A stretch of 64,000 nt of DNA from Wolbachia endosymbiont (group A) of Longitarsus flavicornis (GCF_963931955.1 NZ_OZ008337.1:1488001-1552000); one strand, 5' to 3'. Counted from the stretch's first letter, positions 17,635 to 26,626 are shown. The notes: generated by a model from the letters alone, not told the origin. Translations and numbers: made by a program.

Positions 17635-18108
17635 AAGAGAATCACTCACATCATACTGAGAGCTATAACAGATCTTAGTATCGAAAATTACATAATGTAT
17701 ATTATGGAAAATACAAGAAACACCATCTCTCAGCAGAAGATAACACCATTTTTGCTTCTTTCAGACAGCAACTCATTGAACCCCCATAGTACTTTAGAAA
17801 ATATTAAAGTAATACTTTAAAAGTATCACTTTAACAGCACTTAAATTTTTAACCTTTAGCTCCAATGCAACCCTTTATTTGTCTTTTTTTTAAAAATATT
17901 AAGATCTTTATCAATTAGGTAAGTTTTTCTACGAATATTCTAATCCAATCATACTCTTTTTGATGTCTTTTTTGGTCTTTTTCAGAGTTATCCACAGTTT
18001 TTTTGCTCTCAATTATATATATATTAGTATTTGGAGATCATATTTATTATAGATCTCCAAAGTACTCATAACGCGTAAACTATGTATTCCACTGGGTTAT
18101 CAACCAAG
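17635..18108. other. Intergenic region with an inverted repeat and two DnaA-box-like sites
   Basis: No gene seen. A perfect 9-bp inverted repeat TTGGAGATC (18031-18039) / GATCTCCAA (18052-18060) could form a hairpin. TTATCCACA (17988-17996) matches the DnaA box consensus and TTATTCACA (18109-18117) is a near match, but two sites do not make an origin. Confidence 0.4.
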
Positions 18109-18496
18109 TTATTCACATAATACTGCCTGAGCAACACTCGCTACTTTGTTTGAGTCTGGTTCATCTAGTTTATTACTAGGTTCTAATATTGCATATGTAA
18201 TAACGCCAGCAATGATTCCAACTGCTAGCGCAGCAGCTACAGCAATGCCAACTATAGCTAATACTGATACCCTTAACTTCATCTCGCGTAAGTGGTTCGC
18301 CGTATTTCGCTTCATTATCAAAAGCTTTGGCAAAATCACTGGTAAAATCTTCGATAAAACACTTAACTTTATTAAGTTCATCTTGTGTAAATTGCTTGCT
18401 TTTTATTTTACTATGAAAACTTTGAATAAAATTCATAACTTCATCATAAAATAACAGCGTATAAAAATACTGTCGTCCTTCTGTTAAACTAAACAT
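18109..18496 (-). pseudogene. Frameshifted Wolbachia membrane protein
   Basis: From an ATG at 18496 the frame reads 64 helical, charged residues up to about GEPLTRDEVK, then goes out of frame near 18280; the next frame continues with LRVSVLAIVGIAVAAALAVG, a membrane span, and a polar tail ending VASVAQAVLCE. One insertion or deletion near the AAGGG run would restore a protein of about 128 aa. The span plus ITYAILEPS resembles the C-terminus of the 53.1-54.1 kb protein (GGITYAVLPS). Function unknown. Confidence 0.6.
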
Positions 18497-18574
18497 ATAA
18501 TTATCTCCATAAGTACTTAACTCAAGTATTACATATTTTATGTAAAAAATCAAATACAAAAAGTCTTATCAGTA

Positions 18575-19804
18575 CTAATCACACACATTCAAACAAGAAA
18601 AAGGGGCTTTTGCTCGAACAGAAACGCTGTTTACAGCGTCATTCTTCAATACTGCAGGATTATACATATCTTCAGGACAAGCTATTCCTAGACGGTTTTT
18701 TTCAGGAAACCAGATGATAAATTCACTTAAGACATCAGCTATATCATCGGTAAATTCAGTTTCAGTATGTATTTTTTCAAATTCATCAAATATTAAATAA
18801 TGAAAATTTTGTTCCGCTTTCTCAAGAAAGATGTGACCTTGCTCTACAAACTGACTACAAGATTGAAACACTTCCATCTTTGATCTAGTTCTTCTTGAGC
18901 CTAAAATCAATGTATTTGGCAGTAGCGTTCGTAAATCTGCTATAACTTTAAACCCTATACCATGTTCCTCCACTACTATGGCATGTAATCTCTGTTCGTA
19001 TTTTCTCAAAAACTCATGAATATCATGTTCAACCGTAGCAGGATCGAGCTTTGCTGCCAGTAAGTCTACCCATACTCCGCACCGTTTTGGTTCATATGAA
19101 AAGTCACTCTTCATAAAAAACGGCTGAAATACTCCCACCGCTGTTCTATCTAGTGTTTTTATTGAACCGCTATTTAGATCTATAAATGCTACCAGATCTT
19201 TTTCACCAATTCTTTTATAAGCAAAATCAATCTTCTTAAAATATTTCTCATTAAATATTCGCCATTTTGGCTCTGGTGGATCCTGCATATATTGCGACTG
19301 ATAAACATAAGGCTCTGCTTTTTCCTTGATCCTAAGTTCCTGCATTGGCAGTCTGTTTTCATCAATACTCGTGCCATCTTCAAGTACTGCAGGTATTATG
19401 ATCTTCTCAAACTGTCGCTCTGATTTTTTCTCTAAATAACCAAATATGTCATAAACACTGATTCTTTGACCAATCACTAAAAACGGCGTATCAGCAGTAT
19501 TACGCCTTGAAGTTATGCATTGTTCAAACTTTTGACAGGCACTGATGAGCGATACCCGACTATAAGCGCAACTAGCATCGTGTAAATCATCAAGGATAAT
19601 GCAACCACCGTATTTCCGACCTTCATCAAAATCAAGAGAACTATCCCCAGCTCCTGTACCTGTGACGTGCCCTGATATTGAAAAACCATTAACAAAACCT
19701 CCTTCTTTAGTTCTAATTACTCGCGTACTTCTGCGACCAACTCTCTTTAAATGTGGAAAAACCAGGCGGTAAAATGAAGACTCAAGTACAATATGTAGTT
19801 CATT
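18575..19804 (-). pseudogene. Phage terminase large subunit, C-terminal two thirds (WO-like, cut by IS)
   Basis: The minus frame is open from the IS boundary at 19804 to the stop at 18575 (about 409 codons). GGCIILDDLHDA holds the Walker B DD of the packaging ATPase, and the nuclease domain shows its acidic residues in VAFIDLNSG, IVVEEHGIGFK and TDDIADVLSEF. Terminase cuts and pumps phage DNA into the prohead. The N-terminal ATPase part with Walker A is missing: an ISL2-type element (19805-20698) abuts it and the sequence beyond the IS is not terminase. A GTG within (19477) has been mistaken for a start. Confidence 0.85.
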
Positions 19805-20698
19805 AGACTTCTTTCAAAATTCATGTATGGAGCTCAAAATTGTGAATTGCAGCAATCAAATTAAACCTTAAACCAAAACGTTTTCGTCGGTTTCTATACC
19901 TGTCCGAGATGATTTTAAACCTTTTCAATAAGCCAATTACGTTTTCAACAATTGCCCTTTGGCTCATAAGTGCCCTGTTCTCTTTTTTTTGTTCTTTGCT
20001 TAACGGATTCTTTTTCATTTTCCTGTGCGGTAATACAACATTTTTGTGTATCTTCTGCATTCCCCTGTAGCCGGCATCAGCTAAGATTTTGGTGTCCGGT
20101 AATATTGCTACCTTTGATTCTCTAAACATCCGAAAATCGTGTTTTCTACCATTCGAGAAAGATGTGCATATGACTTTTTTACTCTTCTTCTCTGTTACTA
20201 TTTGTGTTTTTATAGTATGCCTTTTTTTCTTTCCAGAGTAGAAGGGCTTTTGCTTTTTTTTGGTCTCTCTACTGGCGTTTCAGTTCCGTCTATTACTAAA
20301 ACTTCATATTCTACATCACTCTTTAATAGCTCTTTTTTTCCTGGTAATGCAAAATCTGGATGTTTTATTAATATGTCTTCTACCTATCTTATTATTTTAA
20401 AACTGTTACTTTCACTCATGCCATAGCTTTGCCCAATATGAAAATATGTACGATATTCTCTTATATATTCCAGTGCCATAAGTAGCCTGTCTTCTATGCA
20501 AAGTTTACTTTTTCTTCCACTTCTAGCTTTTTTTCTTTTATCCTCCACTTCTAGAATTTCTACCATTCGCTCAAATGTTGCTTTTTTTACCCCTGTTAAA
20601 CGTCGAAACTTTTCTCCTTCTAACTTTTCTATTTCCTTATATTTCATGCTTTCAAATACTTCATCTTACACTCCCTCTAACAATTTTGAAAGAAGTCT
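19805..20698 (-). mobile_element. IS5-family (ISL2-type) insertion sequence, copy 1
   Basis: 894 bp with inverted ends AGACTTCTTTCAAAATT / AATTTTGAAAGAAGTCT and a 3-bp target duplication ATT (19802-19804, 20699-20701), as expected for the ISL2 group. Same length and same predicted proteins as copies 2 and 3 at 21.1 and 62.1 kb. Inserted in the terminase gene or at its rearranged edge. Confidence 0.88.
19821..20647 (-). pseudogene. IS5-family transposase, copy 1 (amber codon plus frameshift site)
   Basis: DDE transposase in pieces. The first frame (20647-20384, 87 aa) ends at a TAG after NSFKIIR, but the same frame continues beyond it with VEDILIKHPDFALPGKKELL and the first catalytic Asp in VIDGTETPVERP. 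A run of eight A (slippery A-AAA-AAG) then allows a -1 shift into KPFYSGKKKRHTIKTQ and the last frame (20129-19821) with ILADAGYRGMQK and RAIVENVIGLL (second Asp and Glu). The TAG would have been TGG (Trp) in an active copy. Confidence 0.8.
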
Positions 20699-20701
20699 AT
20701 T

Positions 20702-21088
20702 GTCGCTTCATATGTGTGATGCACAAGGGCCTTGGAATCCAGATCAAATTGCTGAGTATCGTTTAAATTTTTCAGTTTTATTTGGTGTAATGAGGCAGAA
20801 ACTCTATCAGGTACTTATTGGAAATTGTTCGCCAAAAAACTTTCAAGCCCTTTTTGATAGAGCAAGTATACGCGCTAAAGTTAAAATCCGACCAGGACAG
20901 CCGCGATAAGGTAGATAAGCCCAAACGCCATCATGTCTTTAGGAGAGTTTGCTAATGGAGGCTCTTAAGTTGACGCCATTGTCCGTTCAGCTAAGCGGTG
21001 TGAGAGACGATACCGTTCACAGATTTTCACTTAATTCTTCAATCTCACTAATAGAAAGGCCAGTAAACTTGACAATAGTGTTGACATT
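20702..21088. other. Transposon graveyard between two IS copies
   Basis: Three pieces are visible. On the plus strand to 20907 an open frame encodes about 68 residues (CDAQGPWNPDQIAEYRLNFS, ending RPGQPR) that I do not recognise. At 20967-20984 the tip CTTAAGTTGACGCCATTG matches the arm of the MITE-like element at 6.0 kb. At 21021-21088 the minus strand encodes VNTIVKFTGLSISEIEELSE followed by a stop, which is the usual C-terminal end of an Rpn-type (PDDEXK) transposase. Confidence 0.5.
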
Positions 21089-21982
21089 AGACTTCTTTCA
21101 AAATTGTTAGAGGGAGTGTAAGATGAAGTATTTGAAAGCATGAAATATAAGGAAATAGAAAAGTTAGAAGGAGAAAAGTTTCGACGTTTAACAGGGGTAA
21201 AAAAAGCAACATTTGAGCGAATGGTAGAAATTCTAGAAGTGGAGGATAAAAGAAAAAAAGCTAGAAGTGGAAGAAAAAGTAAACTTTGCATAGAAGACAG
21301 GCTACTTATGGCACTGGAATATATAAGAGAATATCGTACATATTTTCATATTGGGCAAAGCTATGGCATGAGTGAAAGTAACAGTTTTAAAATAATAAGA
21401 TAGGTAGAAGACATATTAATAAAACATCCAGATTTTGCATTACCAGGAAAAAAAGAGCTATTAAAGAGTGATGTAGAATATGAAGTTTTAGTAATAGACG
21501 GAACTGAAACGCCAGTAGAGAGACCAAAAAAAAGCAAAAGCCCTTCTACTCTGGAAAGAAAAAAAGGCATACTATAAAAACACAAATAGTAACAGAGAAG
21601 AAGAGTAAAAAAGTCATATGCACATCTTTCTCGAATGGTAGAAAACACGATTTTCGGATGTTTAGAGAATCAAAGGTAGCAATATTACCGGACACCAAAA
21701 TCTTAGCTGATGCCGGCTACAGGGGAATGCAGAAGATACACAAAAATGTTGTATTACCGCACAGGAAAATGAAAAAGAATCCGTTAAGCAAAGAACAAAA
21801 AAAAGAGAACAGGGCACTTATGAGCCAAAGGGCAATTGTTGAAAACGTAATTGGCTTATTGAAAAGGTTTAAAATCATCTCGGACAGGTATAGAAACCGA
21901 CGAAAACGTTTTGGTTTAAGGTTTAATTTGATTGCTGCAATTCACAATTTTGAGCTCCATACATGAATTTTGAAAGAAGTCT
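21089..21982 (+). mobile_element. IS5-family (ISL2-type) insertion sequence, copy 2
   Basis: 894 bp, opposite orientation to copy 1 and only 390 bp from it, with target duplication ATT (21086-21088, 21983-21985). It separates an Rpn-transposase C-terminal remnant from a truncated phage gene. Copies 1 and 2 form a 0.9-kb inverted repeat. Confidence 0.88.
21140..21966 (+). pseudogene. IS5-family transposase, copy 2 (amber codon plus frameshift site)
   Basis: Same protein pieces as copy 1: frame 21140-21403 stops at TAG after KIIR, the frame resumes after it to the eight-A slippery run near 21527, and frame 21658-21966 carries the last DDE residues. No active product expected without suppression of the amber codon. 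Confidence 0.8.
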
Positions 21983-21985
21983 ATT

Positions 21986-22534
21986 GATTTCTTTGATGAA
22001 AATCCTATCTACATCAGTTCTATCCTGTGAGTCGGCATAAGGTCTTAAAAACTGCCATGAAAGCCCAGCAATTGGCAGTTGCGAAAAGTTAGGCAAAACA
22101 TAACCAGCCCCCTGCCCTCTATCATCAATTTGCAGACCAATATTGAACTGACCATCAATAAATAAGTTATCAGAAAGCACTGCAGTAACCGGATCAGCTC
22201 TCTGCTGCTCTTGAAAATATGGCAAATCCTGAAAGATGAGTTCTGGAGCTACAGCATTACCGTAACGGCACTTCAGTTCTACGGTGTAACGATCTTCAGG
22301 ATCATCAACATCAACAAAATAATACAACTTATGAGGCAAGGCACCATTTTCATCAAGCTGCAGCGGATTTGGTGCTGGTACGGTATTTCCCTCTTGGTTT
22401 TTATAGTAGGCGTGGCGTAAAGTAGTTGGACTTCTTTTATCATAAAAATACATCCAGTACCCGCTAGCTGGCATAACATCTTTATTCTTAATGATATCCT
22501 GCAATACTATGCTTAGTATTAACTTTTGTGTCAT
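21986..22534 (-). pseudogene. Phage-associated protein truncated by IS
   Basis: From the ATG at 22534 about 183 codons are intact and then run into IS copy 2, which adds a spurious tail. No family is recognised with certainty; the sequence (MPASGYWMYFYDKRSPTTLR, then PNPLQLDENGALPHKLYYF and VDDPEDRYTVELKCRYGN) has the look of a tail-fibre or tail-assembly protein of temperate phages, where a similar 'leading values, then default text' beta region is common. Low certainty of function; truncation is certain. Confidence 0.55.
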
Positions 22535-22639
22535 TTCTCCCTAACATCAGCAAAAGCCAGTTCTAGTATATGCCAAATTATTAATAGCTTATTAACACAG
22601 GTGCACAAAATTCTTTTTACACATCATCAACTTTCTTTA

Positions 22640-22697
22640 TTGAAAAATTCAGAAAAATGTTGTAAAATTGTTACAGTAGTAGAATTTGGTAAAATGT
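22640..22697 (+). promoter_or_regulatory. Promoter block of toxin-antitoxin module 1
   Basis: TTGAAA (22640-22645), 17 bp, TAAAAT (22663-22668), then the conserved leader TTGTTACAGTAGTAGAATTTGG up to the antitoxin ATG, part of it split here for length. The 58-59 bp block is repeated before modules 2 and 3. Confidence 0.6.
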
Positions 22698-22907
22698 ATG
22701 GCAAATTCAGGCGTTAACATTAGTGAAAAAGTTTTAAAAGATCTTGCTCGTCTAGCTAAAGTAAAAAACCAATCAGTTCAAGAGCTAGCAGAGCAGTTTA
22801 TACAAGAAGCAATTGAAAATGAAGAAGATATGGCGATAGCCAAACTCGCTGTTCAACGCGACACTCGAAATGCAAAATTCATTAGGCATGAAGACATCAA
22901 CTGGTGA
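22698..22907 (+). CDS. Antitoxin 1, RelB/ParD-like
   Basis: 69 aa. N-terminal ISEKVLKDLARLAKVKNQSVQE resembles a ribbon-helix-helix DNA-binding segment, followed by a helical acidic tail ending KFIRHEDINW that probably wraps the toxin. ATG at 22698; a longer TTG frame opens at 22686. Overlaps the toxin start by 20 bp in another frame. Antitoxins of this type repress their own promoter. Confidence 0.75.
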   Translation: MANSGVNISEKVLKDLARLAKVKNQSVQELAEQFIQEAIENEEDMAIAKLAVQRDTRNAKFIRHEDINW

Positions 22908-23172
22908 TAATTACTTAATCTGTTATGAGGAAAATGTAGTTCATAAAGATATTTCAAACCTTCCTAAGACAATATGGTCAAGGATAAAAGAAATTGTAAA
23001 AGAGCGCCTTACACTTTCTCCTGAGAAGGCAGGGGATCCCTTGCTTGGTGAATTCAAAGGACACCGTAGAATACGAACAGGTGATTACCGCTTGATCTAT
23101 CGAGTAATTAAATCAGAACGTATAGTAATAATTACTGCAATAGAGCATAGAGAATACATTTACGGAAATTAA
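22888..23172 (+). CDS. Toxin 1, RelE/ParE superfamily
   Basis: 94 aa. Conserved C-terminal half: LLGEFKGHRRIRTGDYRLIY then RVIKSERIVIITAIEHRE, the RelE fold signature with basic catalytic residues. RelE-type toxins cleave mRNA in the ribosomal A site; ParE-type poison gyrase; the sequence favours RelE. The ATG at 22888 lies inside the antitoxin gene, so the pair is translationally coupled. Confidence 0.8.
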   Translation: MKTSTGDNYLICYEENVVHKDISNLPKTIWSRIKEIVKERLTLSPEKAGDPLLGEFKGHRRIRTGDYRLIYRVIKSERIVIITAIEHREYIYGN

Positions 23173-23190
23173 AACATTCTATAAACATTA

Positions 23191-23290
23191 ATATATTTTT
23201 ATACACCACTCCTTCCTTATCCATTTTCCTTATTGAAAAATTAAAAACAATGCTGTACAATTGTTACAGTATTAGAATTTGGTAAGACAT
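23191..23290 (+). promoter_or_regulatory. Repeated promoter block of toxin-antitoxin module 2
   Basis: Starts with the repeat ATATATTTTTATACACCACT then CCTTCC; TTGAAA (23233-23238), 17 bp, TACAAT (23256-23261), and the same leader into the ATG at 23291. Confidence 0.6.
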
Positions 23291-23527
23291 ATGGCAGATC
23301 TAGGCATTAACATAGCTCTTGATTCAGAAACTTCAAAGCACCTTGCTAAATTATCTGAATTTACTAAACAGCCCGTTCAAGAGTTAGCAGGAAAACTATT
23401 TAGAGAAGCAATAGATCGTGAAATGGAGGACTTTTTACTATCTGTGGTTGCTAATGAGTACGACGTTGACGGTGCAGAGACAGTTAGAAGCGAGGATGTA
23501 GATTGGAATACGCTATTGTCTTCTTAA
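23291..23527 (+). CDS. Antitoxin 2, RelB/ParD-like
   Basis: 78 aa, paralogue of antitoxin 1 (MADLGINIALDSETSKHLAK; KQPVQELAGKLFREAIDRE) with tail RSEDVDWNTLLSS. ATG at 23291; overlaps toxin 2 by 25 bp. Confidence 0.75.
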   Translation: MADLGINIALDSETSKHLAKLSEFTKQPVQELAGKLFREAIDREMEDFLLSVVANEYDVDGAETVRSEDVDWNTLLSS

Positions 23528-23802
23528 AAAACGTCCTTAAGAAAAATATTCCTGACCTTCCAAAAACGATAAGGTCAAGAGTTGTAGATGCAATACATGA
23601 TCGGCTTACAGTCGATCCATTGAATCTTGGTGAACCCTTACATCACAGCTTTAAAGGGCATAGAAGACTAAGAGTTAGTGATTATCGTATTGTATACCAT
23701 GTAAACACTGTGAAATATGAAGTAACTATCGTTGCAATAGGACATAGGGACACTATTTATGAAGAAGCTTTGAAGATAATTAATACATATACTCTTCAGT
23801 AA
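23503..23802 (+). CDS. Toxin 2, RelE/ParE superfamily
   Basis: 99 aa, paralogue of toxin 1. IPDLPKTIRSRVVDAIHDRL, then HHSFKGHRRLRVSDYRIVYH and IVAIGHRDTIYEE. All conserved basic and aromatic residues of toxin 1 are kept (GHRRLR, DYRIVY, GHRD). Likely starts with TTG at 23503 inside the antitoxin gene. Confidence 0.8.
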   Translation: MEYAIVFLKNVLKKNIPDLPKTIRSRVVDAIHDRLTVDPLNLGEPLHHSFKGHRRLRVSDYRIVYHVNTVKYEVTIVAIGHRDTIYEEALKIINTYTLQ

Positions 23803-23864
23803 ATCCTACCTTCCTTTTTTATCAAGTTACATAAGTAAATTATACAGAAAACTATAAAGATTGT

Positions 23865-23965
23865 ATATATTTTTATACACCACTCCTTCCTGATCCATTT
23901 TCCTTATTGGAAAATTCAGAAAAATGTTGTATAATTGTTACAGTAGTAGAACTTTGGTAAAACAT
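23865..23965 (+). promoter_or_regulatory. Repeated promoter block of toxin-antitoxin module 3
   Basis: Repeat TATATTTTTATACACCACTC then the strongest promoter of the set: TTGGAA (23907-23912), 17 bp, TATAAT (23930-23935), leader and ATG at 23966. Confidence 0.65.
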
Positions 23966-24202
23966 ATGGCTGATTCAAAAGTTGTTATAACTCTTAACTC
24001 AAAAGCTCTTCACAATCTCACCCAGTTAGCTGTATTCAATAAAGAGTCCGTTGAAAAACTAGCAAAAAGGTTAGTCATAGATGGAATCGAGTGTGAAATT
24101 GAAAATATCGCACTTTCCAAAATCATCAAGGAAACTGATTCTCCTGATGCAAAGATGGTTAAAAGCGGGGATGTAGACTGGGATACACTATTATCTGCAT
24201 AA
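23966..24202 (+). CDS. Antitoxin 3, RelB/ParD-like
   Basis: 78 aa, paralogue of antitoxins 1 and 2, ending KSGDVDWDTLLSA. Sequence is more diverged in the N-terminal DNA-binding region (ITLNSKALHNLTQLAVFNKE). ATG at 23966. Unlike modules 1 and 2 it does not overlap its toxin (7-bp gap). Confidence 0.72.
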   Translation: MADSKVVITLNSKALHNLTQLAVFNKESVEKLAKRLVIDGIECEIENIALSKIIKETDSPDAKMVKSGDVDWDTLLSA

Positions 24203-24209
24203 ATAAATT

Positions 24210-24494
24210 GTGAAATATGAGGTTGACTACCCAGAAAAAATTTTTAAGAGAGATTTTCGTCCCTTATCGCCAGAAATAAGAAAAAAAATAAAAAAACTCA
24301 TAGAAAATGAAATTGCAGCTAATCCATTCAAGGTTGGTAAACCGCTAAGTGGTAATTTGAAAGGATATAGAAGCTTCAGAACTAAAGATTGTTGTGTTGT
24401 GTACCGTATAAACATTGCAGAACATAAAATAATTCCTGCTTCGGTAGGATATAGAAAGGATGTTTATGATAAGATACCATTGGATTTACTGTAG
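24210..24494 (+). CDS. Toxin 3, RelE/ParE superfamily, possibly inactive
   Basis: 94 aa from a GTG at 24210. The family segment is GNLKGYRSFRTKDCCVVYRI: relative to toxins 1 and 2 (DYRLIY, DYRIVY) the Tyr-Arg pair is replaced by Cys-Cys, and GHR is GYR. These are residues of the conserved core, so catalytic loss is possible. Length and fold otherwise kept. Confidence 0.72.
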   Translation: MKYEVDYPEKIFKRDFRPLSPEIRKKIKKLIENEIAANPFKVGKPLSGNLKGYRSFRTKDCCVVYRINIAEHKIIPASVGYRKDVYDKIPLDLL

Positions 24495-24519
24495 TAAACA
24501 TTAAATATATTTTTATACA

Positions 24520-24725
24520 CCACTCCTTCCTGATCCATTCTCTACCTTAGGTGGCTTCGCTCAGCTCAAAAAAAACTCATTTTTTTGGTTACCCCCCTAT
24601 AAATTATATACTATATTATATTTTATATATAATATAGTATATAATTAGGGGAGAGGCGACGAAAACAAGATTTAGAGTTTGAGGAGCCTCCGGTTCAAGG
24701 TAGAGAATGGATCAGGAAGGAGTGG
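24520..24725. repeat. 206-bp nested palindrome
   Basis: Outer arms 24520-24548 and 24697-24725 are a perfect 29-bp inverted repeat. Inside is a second palindrome 24594-24651: CCCC..GGGG ends and perfect 20-bp AT arms (24602-24621, 24627-24646) around a 5-nt loop. The left outer arm is continuous with the repeat found before modules 2 and 3 (ATATTTTTATACACCACTCC, TTCCTGATCCATT). The right arm supplies the first codons of the helicase gene. Confidence 0.85.
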
Positions 24726-25594
24726 TCAGGGTCGACCAAATGCCACATGTTGATGAAGACATCAAACCAATCATTGATTATTTTGAAGCTTATAAAAGCT
24801 ACATCAATAAACTACTTGCAAACAACAATGAAATAGAAGGAGTAACAACAGGAATACCCAGGCTTGACACCATAACTGGTGGCTTAAAAGAAGGAGAATT
24901 AACTGTACTTGCAGCTCGCACTTCAATTGGCAAGACTTCAATAGCACTACATATGGCTCTGCAAGCTGCAAAATTGCTGAAAAATCAAGAATATGTCTGC
25001 TTTTTCTCACTTGAAATGTCAGCAAATCAGTTAATCAATAGAATGATCAGTATTGAAGTAAATGAGACAATAAACAATATTATCAAGAAACAAAACACAG
25101 AACTTTTACATAAAGGGATAAATCAAATAGTTTTTTTAAATATTCTTGTCGATAATTCAGGAAATATGGATTTAAATATCCTAAAGAAAAAAATCTCATC
25201 AATTTGCGGAAAATATAAAATGAAGTGCATATATATTGACTACTTACAGCTACTCAGAGGATCAAGAATAACCGAAAATAGAACTCTTGAAGTAACAGAA
25301 ATCAGTAGAACTTTAAAAAATATAGCAAAAGACTTTAATGTTCCTATTGTAGCATTATCACAAATAAGCCGCAAGGTAGAAGACAGACAAAATAAAAGAC
25401 CACAATTGGCAGACCTACGCGAATCAGGAAGCATTGAACAAGATGCTGATCTAGTGTTATTACTCTACAGAGAAAATTATTATAAGGCTGATTCTAATAA
25501 CGACTTAGAGATAAATGTGGCAAAAAACCGTAGTGGATCAACCGGAAAGGTTACAGTATCATACCTGGTTGATACGGGGAGAATATTAAGTTGA
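24707..25594 (+). CDS. DnaB-like replicative helicase, RecA domain only (phage-type)
   Basis: 295 aa. GVTTGIPRLDTITGGLKEGE opens the DnaB C-terminal domain; the P-loop is degenerate but recognisable (ARTSIGKTSIALHMA), then FFSLEMSANQLINRM, Walker B CIYIDYLQLL, VPIVALSQISRKVEDR, LADLRESGSIEQDADLVLLL and NRSGSTGKVTVSYL. The N-terminal hexamer-assembly domain of DnaB (about 150 aa) is absent. Start ATG 24707 lies in the palindrome arm; an internal ATG at 24740 is an alternative. WO phages carry such a helicase. It is intact as an ORF. Confidence 0.85.
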   Translation: MDQEGVVRVDQMPHVDEDIKPIIDYFEAYKSYINKLLANNNEIEGVTTGIPRLDTITGGLKEGELTVLAARTSIGKTSIALHMALQAAKLLKNQEYVCFFSLEMSANQLINRMISIEVNETINNIIKKQNTELLHKGINQIVFLNILVDNSGNMDLNILKKKISSICGKYKMKCIYIDYLQLLRGSRITENRTLEVTEISRTLKNIAKDFNVPIVALSQISRKVEDRQNKRPQLADLRESGSIEQDADLVLLLYRENYYKADSNNDLEINVAKNRSGSTGKVTVSYLVDTGRILS

Positions 25595-25645
25595 AAAATC
25601 GCGGAAAATAGTGTATACTATTAATGCTTTTGAAGTGAATTTCTT

Positions 25646-26505
25646 ATAGCTTTGTCAAAATTTCTAGATCCAAAAAACAATTACGCGTTCAAGCGTATCT
25701 TTGGCACTGAGAAAAATAAGGATATTCTCATTCATTTTCTCAATGATATTTTAGGTCGCACTGGTGAAGCTAAAATAGAGGATGTAGCTTTTCTAAGTCC
25801 TATTCAAGACCCTGAAATTGCTGCTAAAAAGGAAAGTATTGTTGATGTATTGTGTAGAGATTCCACAGGTGTTCGATTCATTTGCGAGATGCAAGTTGCT
25901 AGAACAAGTGGTTTTGAAAAACGTGTACAATTCTATGCTTCTAAAGCTTATTCAAGCCAAGCTGGCGTAGGTGACCAATACCAAAACCTTAAAGAAGTTA
26001 TCTTCATTGCTATCACTGATTTTATTCTATTTCCTCATAAATCAGACTACAAATCCGATCATGTTATTCTTGATAAGGTTACTTACGAACATGACCTGAA
26101 GGACTTTAGTTTTACTTTCATAGAGCTACCGAAATTTCCAAAAACAAAAGAAGATCAATTAGAAAACATAGTCGAAAAGTGGTGCTATTTTTTTAAGTAT
26201 GCAAGTGAAACTAGTGAAAAGGATCTAAGAAAAATAGTGGGAAGTGATGTAATTATCGGTAAAGCTATGATGAGTTGGTTGGATATAATTGGACCGAGGA
26301 AGAACAGGCTATGTATGAATGGACTAAGAAAAACGAGGATGATAATGTATCTTGCCTCAAACAAAGTAGAATGGAAGGAAAAATCGAAGGAAAAATTGAA
26401 GTGGCAGAAAACCTACTTAAAGCTGGGATATCTGTCGACTTAATAGCTGAATCCACCGGTCTTCCAATCGACGAGATCGAAAAACTAAAGTCAAAAAAAT
26501 CTTAG
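25646..26505 (+). pseudogene. Rpn-family (PDDEXK) transposase/nuclease, degraded
   Basis: Reads SKFLDPKNNYAFKRIFGTEK, then the nuclease core with SIVDVLCRD and RFICEMQVA (the D and E-x-Q type residues). The start is degraded: the ATG of relatives reads ATA at 25646 (ATAGCTTTGTCA), leaving only a TTG at 25652. Near 26270 a single lost base (GCTATGATGAG where relatives read GCTTATGATGAG) shifts the frame; the C-terminus GYNWTEEEQAMYEWTKKNED continues in the next frame to 26505. Rpn proteins are linked to horizontal transfer. Confidence 0.85.
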
Positions 26506-26626
26506 GTTCTACTTTACACACTAACTAATTTATAGTAGAACTGTCCTTTATGCCTTAAAAAGCATAATCAACCTATTAGAAACAAACCTATGCAAGAACA
26601 GAAGGGATTAATTTTTCTTTGTTGTT

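Noticed and set aside
17988..18117. DnaA boxes TTATCCACA and TTATTCACA as a replication origin
   Set aside because: Only two sites 120 bp apart, without an AT-rich unwinding tract or the gene context known for Wolbachia oriC; chance matches are likely in AT-rich DNA.
19513..19695. 60-codon minus frame as a separate gene
   Set aside because: It lies out of frame inside the terminase reading frame, which is open across it.
19805..21982. ISL2-type copies 1 and 2 as a composite transposon carrying cargo
   Set aside because: The 390 bp between them is only remnants of other elements, and each copy has its own target duplication, so they inserted separately.
22698..24494. The tandem gene pairs as cytoplasmic-incompatibility (cifA/cifB) genes
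   Set aside because: The proteins are 70-100 aa RelB/RelE-like; cif proteins are far larger with nuclease or protease domains. None are in the window.
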